From the NCBI GenBank assembly GCA_013822765.1, contig PNKY01000001.1, forward strand, positions 372,001 through 436,000: 64,000 nucleotides of DNA, read 5' to 3'. Source of the stretch: Rhodospirillum sp. GTDB lineage: Bacteria; Pseudomonadota; Alphaproteobacteria; Dongiales; Dongiaceae. The stretch's first letter is position 1. The number at the start of each line of letters is the position of its first letter. The notes beneath the pieces were generated by a model. It saw nothing but the letters and a program-made list of their open reading frames with translations. It was not told where the DNA came from and searched no databases. A program made the translations under genes and the position numbers. This document shows, in pieces, positions 52,415-63,292 of this stretch.

Positions 52415-52900
52415 TTGTTTGTTGAGCTCGATCCTGCTGCGGGGCAATGGATCGCGAGCAACGCCGACCGTCGATGGGCGCTGCTGCTCGAATACTGGAA
52501 CCATCTGGCGCAGCGCTTGGACCGCCTGCCAAAGCGCGCCGAGATCGATCCGGTCGGACTCCCTGTCGGCTTGTTGTCCAACATCTTCCTGGTGGACGTG
52601 GTGCGTGCGGACGGCGCGCCGCCGCGATTCCGCTTTCGCCTGCTGGGTGCTTCCATCACCGCGCGCGAGCGCGTTCGGCCTGGACAATATCTCGACGAGT
52701 ACATGACCGGGACGACGCCGGACGAGATGACCCGCCACTATCTGGATTGCCTGGAGCGGCGCGTTCGCATCCGGCATACCAACCTGGCCTGGGATCATCC
52801 GAGCAAGGAATTCATCTCCTATCACGTGATGCTGCTGCCGTTGTCGAGCGACGGCACCGTCGTCGATGCGCTGCTTGGCCTCGCGATCTACGAGGCCTGA
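52415..52900 (+). CDS. PAS_5-type small PAS protein, copy 2
   Basis: About 161 residues from TTG 52415. The pattern matches the protein at 44364-44861: LLEYWNHLAQRLDRLPKRAE, IDPVGLPVGLLSNIFLVDVV, RFRFRLLGASITARERVRPG, YLDEYMTGTTPDEMTRHYLD. It has no output domain. The start is uncertain because no ATG or GTG lies in a suitable place; the family often starts a few residues before the WNHL helix. The MotB-like pair follows within 100 bases. Confidence 0.7.
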   Translation: MFVELDPAAGQWIASNADRRWALLLEYWNHLAQRLDRLPKRAEIDPVGLPVGLLSNIFLVDVVRADGAPPRFRFRLLGASITARERVRPGQYLDEYMTGTTPDEMTRHYLDCLERRVRIRHTNLAWDHPSKEFISYHVMLLPLSSDGTVVDALLGLAIYEA

Positions 52901-52991
52901 CCGAGTGCCCAAAGGCCCGGATTAAGGTCTTTTTAAGCATAATATGTGTGGATGGGAGCCAGTTTGGCTGCGGGCGACCGGTTCCCGATTC

Positions 52992-53738
52992 ATGGATGCA
53001 ATCAGCGACACGACCGCGACAGCGGCGCCCGATAGCGCCGCGAAACCTGCAGAGGCGAGCCTGACCCAGGTCGCGCGCTGGCGGGTGCCGGTGGTGACGG
53101 TGCCGCATGCGACCGCGGGCCAGTCGCGCAATCCCAGCCTGCCGACCTTCGTCGGGCTCATCATCCTCATCCTCACCTTCTTCATCGTGCTGACCAGCAT
53201 TTCGATCCGGGACAAGACGAAATCGGACTCGGCGATCGCCAGCGTGCAGGAGGCGTTCTCCGGCAACGCGGTGACGACCGAGGACGTGCCCGAAAAGAAG
53301 GACGACGAGATCGCGCGCGAATATATCGAGGGCCTCACCCATCGCATCCAGTCGCTGGTGCCGCTGATGGGCGGCAAGAAGGGCCCGGCTTCCGATCACC
53401 AGGTGCTGTGGCTGCCGGCGGAATTGGCGTTCTCCGCCAGCGACGCGACGATGGCTCCGCAGTTTCCGGCGGTGCTGCGCGAGGTGGTGAATTCCCTCTC
53501 CGGCATACCGCAGCGTCTGACGCCGCATATCGAGATGCGGCTGTGCGCGACCAAGCCCAGCAATGAATTGCGCGCGCAGGCAGTCGCGATCGGCGCCGCG
53601 TTGACCGCCGAGAAGGCGCCGCTCAAGCGGTTCTCGATCGGCATCGCGGCCTGCGATCCCAAGGCCATCGGCATCGCGATCGCCCTTGCGCCTTCGGTCG
53701 ATCTGCCGCCTGCCAATGCCGAGGAGCCGGCGCCATGA
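52992..53738 (+). CDS. MotB-like membrane protein without the proton-binding Asp
   Basis: About 248 residues from ATG 52992 (ATG 52944 would add 16). One membrane segment lies at residues 52-70 (FVGLIILILTFFIVLTSISI), followed by DKTKSDSAIASVQEAF. The position and the NPSLPTF lead-in resemble the MotB plug region, but the FAD motif is replaced by FVG and the segment has no acidic residue. The periplasmic part has a degenerate OmpA-like pattern (LPAELAFSASDATMAPQFPA, HIEMRLCATKPSNELRAQAV). It overlaps the next gene by 4 bases and probably works with that product. No MotA is nearby, so flagellar function is not implied. Confidence 0.65.
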   Translation: MDAISDTTATAAPDSAAKPAEASLTQVARWRVPVVTVPHATAGQSRNPSLPTFVGLIILILTFFIVLTSISIRDKTKSDSAIASVQEAFSGNAVTTEDVPEKKDDEIAREYIEGLTHRIQSLVPLMGGKKGPASDHQVLWLPAELAFSASDATMAPQFPAVLREVVNSLSGIPQRLTPHIEMRLCATKPSNELRAQAVAIGAALTAEKAPLKRFSIGIAACDPKAIGIAIALAPSVDLPPANAEEPAP

Positions 53739-54415
53739 GCAGCGGGCCCTACAAGCCGCCGCGCCAGCCGGCTGCCATCACCCCGCCGGAAGAGGGACTG
53801 CAGCCGCCGTGGCTGATGAGCTTCGCCGATTTCGTGAGCTGCCTGCTGGCCTGCTTCGTGCTGCTGTTCTCGATGGTGTCGCTCGACAAGGACAAGTTCC
53901 AGAAAATCATCGGCTCGATCCCCGGCCGCGCCAATCTCGATCTCCAGGCGCCGCAGCTGGTGGAGCGCGGAATGACGCCGGAGAGCGCCGAGCCGGCGCG
54001 CAGCCCGAACTACCTGCTGACGCTGCTCAAGGGATCGTTCGCCAAGGATCCGAAGCTGGCCAATCTCGGCCTAACCGGCAACCATGACCGCGTGATCGTG
54101 AGCCTGCCGGTCAACCGCCTGATCGCCGAGCTTGGCGAGGGCGGCGGCAGCAAGAAGGACGGCCTGCTGTTCGCGCTTGGCGGCGCGCTGCGGGCTTTCC
54201 CCAACGAGATCATGGTGCAGGGCCGGGGGGTTGCCGCCAGCGACGTGGACCGCTGGGGCAAGCTGTTCCTGCTGACGCAATTGTCCGCCACCGCGATCGA
54301 GCAGGCCGGCGTCGCCGGCCCGATCCCGGTGCGCACGGAACTCGATCCAGGCGATGCCACCGCCATGCAGGTCAATGTGATCATCACGGCGCGCGCCGCG
54401 GACACCGCCGACTAG
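53735..54415 (+). CDS. MotB-like protein with conserved Asp32, no MotA partner nearby
   Basis: A 226-residue protein. Residues 24-50 (PPWLMSFADFVSCLLACFVL, then LFSMVSLD) match the MotB N-terminal segment, with Asp32 at the same position as the proton-binding Asp of E. coli MotB. The periplasmic part has a weak OmpA-C pattern: RVIVSLPVNRLIAELGE, LRAFPNEIMVQGRGVAASDV, LLTQLSATAIEQAG. Peptidoglycan-contact residues of the normal OmpA domain are not clear. The start shares a 4-base overlap with the preceding MotB-like gene. The two may form a heteromeric, ion-driven or structural envelope complex; this is inference. Confidence 0.7.
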   Translation: MSSGPYKPPRQPAAITPPEEGLQPPWLMSFADFVSCLLACFVLLFSMVSLDKDKFQKIIGSIPGRANLDLQAPQLVERGMTPESAEPARSPNYLLTLLKGSFAKDPKLANLGLTGNHDRVIVSLPVNRLIAELGEGGGSKKDGLLFALGGALRAFPNEIMVQGRGVAASDVDRWGKLFLLTQLSATAIEQAGVAGPIPVRTELDPGDATAMQVNVIITARAADTAD

Positions 54416-54418
54416 CGG

Positions 54419-54778
54419 TCAGTGCGTGTGGCCGTCCCAGGCCGCGCCGTCGAGCTTGCGGATGCGCACGGCGTTCAGCAGGTCCAATGCGAAATTACGG
54501 TAGTTGACGCCCATCCAGCTTTTGGCGGTGGGCTTGATCGGCTGCCAAACGACGACGCAGCCGCACTTCTTGCAGTGCATAAACTTCAGTTTTTTGCGAC
54601 CCCACGAATATGACTCCGTCGCACCGCGCTTGGCCTCGACGCTCACGGTTGGCAGCTTGTAATAGGCCCATAAGGCGCCGTAGCGGCGGCAGATCGAGCA
54701 ATTGCAATCGGTGACGGCCCGTGGCTTGCGCGGGATGGTCACGCGCACTGCCCCGCAATGACAGGCGCCGGCCAGCAT
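54419..54778 (-). CDS. GFA-family zinc protein
   Basis: A 119-residue protein of the GFA/CENP-V fold. Zinc-binding Cys residues are in ACHCGAVRV at the N-terminus, DCNCSICRRYGALWAYY, and MHCKKCGCVVVW. The family was named for glutathione-dependent formaldehyde activation, but most members have no proven activity. It follows the GntR gene by 5 bases in the same direction, and so may be regulated together with it. The stop lies 3 bases from the convergent MotB-like gene. Confidence 0.85.
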   Translation of the reverse strand: MLAGACHCGAVRVTIPRKPRAVTDCNCSICRRYGALWAYYKLPTVSVEAKRGATESYSWGRKKLKFMHCKKCGCVVVWQPIKPTAKSWMGVNYRNFALDLLNAVRIRKLDGAAWDGHTH

Positions 54779-54783
54779 TCGGC

Positions 54784-55479
54784 CTAGGCTTCGACCGTCA
54801 CGAGGGGCCGCGGCGTTTCGCGCCGGCGCATGAGCGAGCGCATCAGGTCGCCGGCCAGACCGGCATCGCGGTCGCGCAAGGCGGCGATGATTGCGGCCAT
54901 GTTCTTCAGATAGCCAGCGCGCAACTCCGCCGCCACAGTCGGCCGGGGGAGTTGCTTTTCGATGGCCTCATACCAGTCCAGCAGCGCCGCGTTCCCCGCA
55001 GCGCGCCAGATGGCATGATGCAGTTCCGCGATCCAATGTTCCAGCGTCGCCGGCTCCTTGGCGTCGACTGCGTTCCGGTGGGCGGCTTCCAGGGCAGAAG
55101 TCTCCTCCGGCGTCGCGCGTCCGGCGGCCATCTCCGTCACTAGCGGCTCCAGCAGAGCGCGCATCTCTAAAAGGTCGACTTGGCTTGCATGCCCGGTCGG
55201 TGGCACCAAGTCGGCGCGGCTCATCTGGTCGCCCAGAGGCGACAGCCGCACGACGCTGCCGCGGCCGGGATGGCTTTCGACCAGCCCCTCCGCCTCAAGC
55301 TGTTGGATGATCCGCCGCAGGGTGTTGCGCGCGATGCCGAACTGAGCCGCCATATCCCGCTCGGACGGCAGCAAACGGCCATCGGCCCAGGCGCCGGACA
55401 ATATCTGCTGCCGGATCCGGTTGGCCGCTGCCTGCGTGCGGGCACGAGAGCGGCGGACTGGGATGGAGGTGCCTTCCAT
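54784..55479 (-). CDS. GntR-family regulator with FCD domain
   Basis: A 231-residue regulator. The winged helix is AANRIRQQILSGAWADGRLL with PSERDMAAQFGIARNTLRRI, followed by LEAEGLVESHPGRGSVV. The FCD domain holds LLEMRALLEPLVTEMAAGRA and ELHHAIWRAAGNAALLDWYE, where Asp and His metal ligands are expected in this family. It lies 52 bases after ureG and is co-directional. It might control the GFA gene or the urease operon; neither is shown by the sequence. Confidence 0.88.
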   Translation of the reverse strand: MEGTSIPVRRSRARTQAAANRIRQQILSGAWADGRLLPSERDMAAQFGIARNTLRRIIQQLEAEGLVESHPGRGSVVRLSPLGDQMSRADLVPPTGHASQVDLLEMRALLEPLVTEMAAGRATPEETSALEAAHRNAVDAKEPATLEHWIAELHHAIWRAAGNAALLDWYEAIEKQLPRPTVAAELRAGYLKNMAAIIAALRDRDAGLAGDLMRSLMRRRETPRPLVTVEA

Positions 55480-55530
55480 TACCCAACCTTACTCTTTCAG
55501 CGCCTCAAGAACAACGTATGCGATGCGGCA

Positions 55531-56189
<659 letters not shown>

Positions 56190-56193
<4 letters not shown>

Positions 56194-56900
56194 GACCTGA
56201 ACAACCTTGTTACCTGGGTTTCGTGTTTCATGCTGCACCAGTCGACCATCAGGGACGCGGCGCCGATGGTCTCGAATGGCGCGGCGCGCAGACGCTCGAC
56301 CTGGCGCGAGATCGTCGGCTCCAACAGCGCAAGCGCGGCGATGCCGTCGCTTTGGCCGATCGGCGCGAGGCGCAGGGCGGCGGAGACGAGATTGCCGCAG
56401 AATGCAGTCAGATAGGCCTGCAACACGGGTGTTTCCGCGATGCCGGCAACGGCGGCCGCCGCGCCGACCGCCACCGGGTACGACAGGCCTGTCGTGTGCG
56501 TGATCACCCGCAACAGCGGCGCGGCAGCGAGATGCGGCCAACCGGTGCCGATCGCCTTCAGGAATGCGGCACCTTGCGCCGTGGATTCGAGCGCCAGCTC
56601 GGCGCTGCCGCGCATCGCTGACGCGAGGTCCGCAGTCTCCTTCAATCCACTTGAGTCGGAGTCTGCGGCCGCACGATGCGCCGCTAGCAGCAGCATGCCG
56701 TCCAGCCGCCCGGCGCCGTAAAGCACAATCCCTTCGATCCACGCAATCAGCGTCGCGCGGTCGCTCACCAGCCCGGCCTCCACCGCATATTCCAGCCCAT
56801 GGGAATAGCTGAAAGCGCCGACCGGAAAGGCGGGCGATAGCCAGGTCAGGAGCCGCGCGGCTCCATCGCTCGCGCTCATCGCGCGCTCAATCGTGTCCAT
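56190..56900 (-). CDS. ureF: Urease accessory protein UreF
   Basis: A 236-residue all-helical protein. The diagnostic [20 protein letters not shown] lies near the N-terminus, and [18 protein letters not shown] and [19 protein letters not shown] follow. It bridges UreG and the UreD-apoenzyme complex. ATG 56900 overlaps the end of ureE by 14 bases; ATG 56879 (MSASDG) is a possible later start. Confidence 0.93.
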
Positions 56901-57363
56901 GATGGTGCCCCGTCGCCAGCGAGGCATAGGCGCCGCCCTCAGGATGGAACGGCGCGGTGATGGTGCGAGTCTCCGCGCCAAGGCCGCGCAGCATCTGCTC
57001 CAGCACGGGATCGTGCGCGATGCGCAGGCATGTTTCGTCGACGATCTGCGCCGCCACGTGCCGGTTGCCGACATGCCACGCCAGCCGCGCCAGATGCCGG
57101 GCGTCCTTGGCCACAGCTTCGACCAGCGGCTCGGGCTTGGCGATCACGCGGATGATGGTGCCGTCGGCCAGGACCAGCCCATCGCCGTCCGCCAGCCGCG
57201 CCGGCCGCACCAAGTCGAGCAGGAATGGCGCGCTGGCATCGTCCATCAGGCGCACGCGTCGCCGGCAGCGATCGGCATAGATCAGCGTAACCGTGCCGCT
57301 TTGAAGCGTTGCGAGCCATTCGCCGGCAACGATGAAATGGGCGGCGTGGCGCGACGTGTCCAT
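56887..57363 (-). CDS. ureE: Urease nickel metallochaperone UreE
   Basis: A 158-residue UreE. The N-terminal peptide-binding domain includes VTLIYADRCRRRVRLMDDAS, the middle domain LAWHVGNRHVAAQIV carries the conserved His, and the C-terminus ends in a His-rich tail (HHHGHD) that binds nickel. It hands nickel to UreG. It begins 4 bases after the ureC stop. Confidence 0.93.
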   Translation of the reverse strand: MDTSRHAAHFIVAGEWLATLQSGTVTLIYADRCRRRVRLMDDASAPFLLDLVRPARLADGDGLVLADGTIIRVIAKPEPLVEAVAKDARHLARLAWHVGNRHVAAQIVDETCLRIAHDPVLEQMLRGLGAETRTITAPFHPEGGAYASLATGHHHGHD

Positions 57364-57367
57364 GGTG

Positions 57368-59077
<1,710 letters not shown>

Positions 59078-59078
59078 G

Positions 59079-59390
59079 TCAGCTCTCCAATGGCCCGTTC
59101 TCGGCGCCTGAGAATCCGCAGATCACGCGTTCACCGCCGATTGCGACCAGCGTGACGTTGCGGCTCTGCCCCGGCTCGAAGCGCACGGCGGAGCCGGCGG
59201 GAATGTCCAGCCGGAAGCCGCGCGTTGCGCCGCGGTCGAAATAGAGCGCATCGTTGGTCTCGTAGAAGTGATAGTGGCTGCCGACCTGGATCGGCCGGTC
59301 GCCGGTATTGGCGACGCGCAGCGTGATGGTCGGCCGCCCGTCATTGAGGACGATCTCGCCCGGCTGTACCAAGACCTCGCCTGGAATCAT
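59079..59390 (-). CDS. ureB: Urease beta subunit
   Basis: A 103-residue subunit starting [20 protein letters not shown], with [16 protein letters not shown] and [20 protein letters not shown] as conserved parts. ATG 59390 gives the standard N-terminus. It is structural and stabilises the active site formed by UreC. Confidence 0.96.
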   Translation of the reverse strand: MIPGEVLVQPGEIVLNDGRPTITLRVANTGDRPIQVGSHYHFYETNDALYFDRGATRGFRLDIPAGSAVRFEPGQSRNVTLVAIGGERVICGFSGAENGPLES

Positions 59391-59400
59391 CGCATGCTCC

Positions 59401-59703
59401 CTAGCGGATCGGGTTTTGGACGGTGACCAGCTTCGTGCCATCGGGGAAGGTCGCCTCGACCTGCACCTCGTGCAGCAGCTCGGGGATGCCCTCCATCACC
59501 TGATCGCGGCCGAGCACCGTGGCGCCATCGCGCATCAGGTCGGCGACCTTGCGGCCGTCGCGCGCGCCTTCGACGATGAAGTCGCAGATGAGGGCGATCG
59601 CCTCCGGGTGGTTGAGCTTGACCCCGCGCTCCAGGCGGCGGCGCGCCACGTTGGCGGCCATCGCGATCAGCAGCTTGTCCTTCTCCCGCGGCGTCAGGCG
59701 CAT
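59401..59703 (-). CDS. ureA: Urease gamma subunit
   Basis: A 100-residue subunit beginning [20 protein letters not shown] and ending [16 protein letters not shown], both highly conserved. It is encoded as a separate gene, not fused to ureB. ATG 59703 gives the normal length; the next gene upstream (ureD) ends 10 bases away. Confidence 0.97.
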   Translation of the reverse strand: MRLTPREKDKLLIAMAANVARRRLERGVKLNHPEAIALICDFIVEGARDGRKVADLMRDGATVLGRDQVMEGIPELLHEVQVEATFPDGTKLVTVQNPIR

Positions 59704-59713
59704 GGCGATACCC

Positions 59714-60538
59714 TCAGTGATGCCAGAAGGTCGGCAGAGTGGGCGACAGGTTGCGGGCAGCGGCGCGCAAAGCGGTCCACACCCGCGCAAAGCTTGGGCG
59801 GATGTCGATCGACTCCGCGGCCAGCCAGCGCACCAGCAGGATGCCGTTCACGCAGGTCGCCGCGCAGCGTACCGGCGCGTTGCCGACGGCCAGCAGCTCG
59901 CGGACGAGTTCGCGATGCTTGGCTGCGCCGGGTCCGGCATGCACCAGCAGCGCGCTGGCGCCGGCGTTGTCCAGCGCCGCGGGGTGCCGCAATGCTCCCG
60001 CGAGATCGTCGCCCTCGCCAAACAGCGCATCCGCCCAGGCGAGGCGACCTTCGATCCGGATCCGCCATTGGTCATGGATAAGGCCGTAGTCCATCCGCTC
60101 GCCGCGCGCCCGGCGGCCGAACACCAGAATGTCGCCGGCCAGGATGGCGCCATCGCTCGACAGCGCGATCTCGACCTGGCGCTTCAATCGCGCGCCATTG
60201 AACAGGATGGATTCCTGCGGCAACCATTCCAGCCAGCCGCCGGCTTCGACCGCGAGCCGGATGTTCATCTCGGTGTCCGCGCCGGTCGAGCGGTAGAATT
60301 TCTCTGCCGCCTGGGCGGTGCCGACGGCCGCGGCCGTGATGCCGACTCTGAGCGCGATGTCCATGCGGTCGCCGCCGGCAAAGCCGCCGGACGTGCTGGT
60401 GGCCACCGCGACCGGCAGGTCCATGCCGGTGCACAGGGGGAACAGGGCGCGGAACGGCGCCTGCTGGTGCAGGTGCGCCAGGCGCGTGCGGCCCGAGCGC
60501 GGGCAGGCATCGAAGCCGATTTCGAGACCGCCGTTCAT
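59714..60538 (-). CDS. ureD: Urease accessory protein UreD
   Basis: A 274-residue UreD, the scaffold for UreF and UreG on apo-urease. Typical segments: [43 protein letters not shown] ([20 protein letters not shown]) and [21 protein letters not shown], here shown in part. It is the first gene of ureDABCEFG, an arrangement usual in alphaproteobacteria. The promoter should be in the 188 bases before it; no clear element was seen there. Confidence 0.94.
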   Translation of the reverse strand: MNGGLEIGFDACPRSGRTRLAHLHQQAPFRALFPLCTGMDLPVAVATSTSGGFAGGDRMDIALRVGITAAAVGTAQAAEKFYRSTGADTEMNIRLAVEAGGWLEWLPQESILFNGARLKRQVEIALSSDGAILAGDILVFGRRARGERMDYGLIHDQWRIRIEGRLAWADALFGEGDDLAGALRHPAALDNAGASALLVHAGPGAAKHRELVRELLAVGNAPVRCAATCVNGILLVRWLAAESIDIRPSFARVWTALRAAARNLSPTLPTFWHH

Positions 60539-60726
60539 GAATGTCCTGATCTTCGTCCAGGTCCATCAAAGCAAGAGCGGTGCCATCGGCGGCACTGTCG
60601 CGCAGGCCCGGTTTCCGGGCGAGTCCGGCTATCTTAATGCTTTGCGTGGCAGGGCCGGGCAGCGCGGTGACGCAAGAACCAGCAGCGCGGCTGCTTCTGC
60701 ACAAAACATAGCCAGTGATGCGACTG

Positions 60727-61599
60727 CTATCCGGCGAATTGTGGCGTCGGCAATCCGGTCGTTCCAGGATCGATCTCGAACAGGCCGCCCGCCAGCGGCT
60801 CCTTGGCAAGCTGCGCGTCGTTAAGGCCGATGCGGGCGGAGGTCACGAACATCCGGTCGAGGCGGTCGCCGCCGAAGGTGCAGGAGGTCACCTGAGACAC
60901 TGGCATCGGCACCACACGGTCGCGCGATCCGTCCGCGCGGAAGCGGGTGATGCGCCAGCCGCCCCAATGGGCCACCCAGAGGCAGCCCTCACGATCGGTG
61001 GTCATGCCGTCGGGGAAGCCTTCCTCCTCGCTGAAGCGCGTGAACACACGCTTGTTGGCGAGGCTGCCATCCGGTCGGACGTCAAACCGGTAGATTTCCC
61101 GCAGGGTGCTGTCGGTGTGATAGACGATTGCGCCGTCGGGACTGAAAGTTGGGCCGTTGGCGCAGATGTAGCCGTGATCGACCTGATGCACACTGAAGTC
61201 CGGATCGAGGCGATAGAAGGCGCCCGACTTCTGCTTTTCCGCATCGTTCATCGTGCCGAACCAGACGCGGCCCTTCGGGTCGACCTTGGCGTCGTTCAGG
61301 CGGTTTCCAGGCAGGGTGGTCTCGAGGTCACAGCGCTGGACCAGCTTGAACGGATCGAGCGTTGCTTCGACGATGGCGTGCGCAAGGCCGATGACAAAAC
61401 CCGGCTTGTTGCGCCGCTCCACCGCCCAGCCGATGGTGTCCGGCATGTCCCAGCTCTGGGTCGTGCCGTCGGCCAAGCGATACCGGTTCAGCTTCTTGAC
61501 CTTGATGTCGGTCCAATAGATGGCCTGATCCCGCGCCGACCACAGCGGCCCTTCGCCGAGATCGGCCTTCGCATCCAACAAAACGCGCGGCTCGCTCAT
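60727..61599 (-). CDS. SMP-30/gluconolactonase-family sugar lactonase (XylC-like)
   Basis: A 290-residue six-bladed beta-propeller lactonase. Metal-binding residues are in LGEGPLWSARDQAIYWTDIK (Glu), NRLNDAKVDPKGRVWFGTMN (Asn and Asp) and FPDGMTTDREGCLWVAHWGG (Asp). The sequence pattern is close to Caulobacter xylonolactonase as I recall it. It opens the aldonolactone formed by the dehydrogenase encoded just upstream. The start overlaps that gene's stop by 4 bases. Confidence 0.88.
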   Translation of the reverse strand: MSEPRVLLDAKADLGEGPLWSARDQAIYWTDIKVKKLNRYRLADGTTQSWDMPDTIGWAVERRNKPGFVIGLAHAIVEATLDPFKLVQRCDLETTLPGNRLNDAKVDPKGRVWFGTMNDAEKQKSGAFYRLDPDFSVHQVDHGYICANGPTFSPDGAIVYHTDSTLREIYRFDVRPDGSLANKRVFTRFSEEEGFPDGMTTDREGCLWVAHWGGWRITRFRADGSRDRVVPMPVSQVTSCTFGGDRLDRMFVTSARIGLNDAQLAKEPLAGGLFEIDPGTTGLPTPQFAG

Positions 61600-62369
61600 G
61601 CCCAACCTCCATCGACCGTGAATTCCTGCGCGCTGCACATGCGCGCGTCGTCGGATGCCAGGAACAGGACCATGCGCGCCAGGTCCTCCGCCTGAAGCCG
61701 GCCCTTCAGGCACTGCACCTGGTCCAGCAGCTTCTCCGCAGCCTCGTCGAGCCACAGCTTCTTTTGCCTTTCGGTCATCACCCAGCCGGGCAGGACCGTG
61801 TTCACGCGGATGCCGTCCTGGCCGAGATCGCGGGCAAAGCCGCGCGTCAGGCCATGGACCGCCGCCTTGGCGGTGGTGTAGGCGGGCATGCCGCCCATCG
61901 CGTTCTTCCAGCTGATCGAACCGAAATTGACGATCGACCCGCCACCCAGGCGCTTCATCTGTGGTGCCACCGACTGGATCGCGAAGAACATCGGGCGCAG
62001 GTTGATGGCCATGCGCTCGTCCCAGTAATCGGGCGTCACGTCTTGCCACTGGTGGCGCTGATCGTTGGCCGCGTTGTTGACCAGCACGCCGATATCGCCC
62101 AGGTCGCGCCCGGCCTTCTCGATCACCGCCTGCAGCGCCGAAATATCGGTGATGTCGCAGCGCGTGAAGTGCGGAGTGGCGCCGTATTGAGCGCGCAGCT
62201 GGTCGCACAAGGCCTTGCTCGCGGTCTCGTCGATATCGACGAACGCGACGCGCGCGCCCTGGTCGACAAAGCCTTCGACGATGGCGGCGCCGATGCCGGA
62301 GCCGCCGCCGGTCACGAACACGGCCTTGCCGCGCAGGCTCGGGAACTTGCCGAAGTTCGAAAGGTCCAT
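61596..62369 (-). CDS. SDR-family sugar 1-dehydrogenase (XylB-like)
   Basis: A 257-residue short-chain dehydrogenase. NAD site: FVTGGGSGIGAAIVEGF. Acidic residue after the second strand: FVDIDE, indicating NAD rather than NADP. Catalytic set: NFGSISW (Ser), YTTAKAA (Tyr and Lys). DVTPDYWDERMAINLRPMFF and CLKGRLQAEDLARMVLFLAS resemble Caulobacter xylose dehydrogenase (XylB). It should oxidise an aldose such as D-xylose or L-arabinose to its lactone. ATG 62369 is preferred to the open frame further upstream, which has no family match. Confidence 0.88.
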   Translation of the reverse strand: MDLSNFGKFPSLRGKAVFVTGGGSGIGAAIVEGFVDQGARVAFVDIDETASKALCDQLRAQYGATPHFTRCDITDISALQAVIEKAGRDLGDIGVLVNNAANDQRHQWQDVTPDYWDERMAINLRPMFFAIQSVAPQMKRLGGGSIVNFGSISWKNAMGGMPAYTTAKAAVHGLTRGFARDLGQDGIRVNTVLPGWVMTERQKKLWLDEAAEKLLDQVQCLKGRLQAEDLARMVLFLASDDARMCSAQEFTVDGGWA

Positions 62370-62441
62370 GGATGCTGTCTTCTTGGTGAAATCAACGCGG
62401 GCGGAATCAAAATCACAGCCGGCGTGTACTGGCAAGCGCGC

Positions 62442-63206
62442 TCAGGCTGAGCGTTTCTTTCCGTCGCCCTTCGCTTTCGCGGCGTTGTTCGGTTTGCGGG
62501 CCTTTCCGATCACGCCGCTGGTATCCGCCAGCAGCGCGCGAGCCGCGCGGCGGGCCGCCGCCGGCGAGCGGCGGCGGATCGCGACCAGGATGGCCTCATG
62601 CAGCGGAAGGGCCGCGCGCAGCTCGTCGTTATGCGAGGCGGTGTATTCGAACATGTTGCTCAGCGCCGATTCGATCATGAAGCCGAGCGGAATCAACAGC
62701 TCATTGCCTGCCGCGCCGAGCACCGCGAGGTGGAACTTCACGTCGTTGGTGTTCCAGTCGGTGGTGTTAGTGGAATCGACCATGCCCATATAGGCCGATT
62801 CGATCGCCGCCAGCTGCGAGTCGGTGTGGTTGAGCGCGGCGAGCGCGGCAACCTCCGGCTCCAGCATCTCGCGCATCTGTTGCACGTTGCTGAGGAAATG
62901 GTGCTGGTCGGACGCCGCCCAGTACCAGGCGAGCACGTCGCGGTCGAGCAGGTTCCACACATCGCGCGGGCGCACGCGCGAACCGATCTTGGGCCGAGAG
63001 ACGATCAGCCCTTTCGCTGCCAGCATCTTGATCGCCTCGCGCACCGCCGTGCGGCTGACGCCATAGACGTCGCACCACTCGGCTTCGTTGGGTAGCAGCG
63101 ATCCGGGCGCGTATTCTCCTCGGAGAATCCGGGCCCCGATATCCTGCGCCAAAGAGTGATGAAGGCGCTCTCCCCTGGCCTTTGCGGCTTTTTTTAATTT
63201 CCTCAT
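62442..63206 (-). CDS. GntR-family regulator with FCD domain (DgoR-like)
   Basis: A 254-residue regulator. Winged helix: LAQDIGARILRGEYAPGSLL, VYGVSRTAVREAIKMLAAKG, then RPKIGSRVRPRDVWNLLDRD. The WNLLDRDVLAWY segment is typical of DgoR-type sugar-acid regulators. The FCD domain shows FHLAVLGAAGNELLIPLGFM. The tail is Lys-rich. It stands between the ABC gene and the sugar-oxidation genes, in the same direction, and a TTTGTAATACAAA palindrome lies 53 bases upstream. Confidence 0.9.
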   Translation of the reverse strand: MRKLKKAAKARGERLHHSLAQDIGARILRGEYAPGSLLPNEAEWCDVYGVSRTAVREAIKMLAAKGLIVSRPKIGSRVRPRDVWNLLDRDVLAWYWAASDQHHFLSNVQQMREMLEPEVAALAALNHTDSQLAAIESAYMGMVDSTNTTDWNTNDVKFHLAVLGAAGNELLIPLGFMIESALSNMFEYTASHNDELRAALPLHEAILVAIRRRSPAAARRAARALLADTSGVIGKARKPNNAAKAKGDGKKRSA

Positions 63207-63258
63207 CGTCAGTGCGGATTATATGGCACCAATTGAATCCTAGCACAACGCATCTTAT

Positions 63259-63271
63259 TTTGTAATACAAA
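63259..63271. promoter_or_regulatory. GntR-type operator TTTGTAATACAAA
   Basis: A perfect 13-base palindrome around a central A. The core TTGTAATACAA fits the FadR/FCD consensus (GT...AC spaced by a few bases). It lies between the ABC ATPase stop and the regulator gene, in an AT-rich patch, and so is well placed to control the regulator and the genes after it. Confidence 0.65.
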
Positions 63272-63292
63272 TATTCGCGCGTTCGCTTGGAT

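Noticed and set aside
60727..62208. A 493-residue open frame that would fuse a dehydrogenase to the lactonase
   Set aside because: The extra N-terminal part is an off-frame reading of the SDR gene; the lactonase starts at 61599 with an ATGA overlap.
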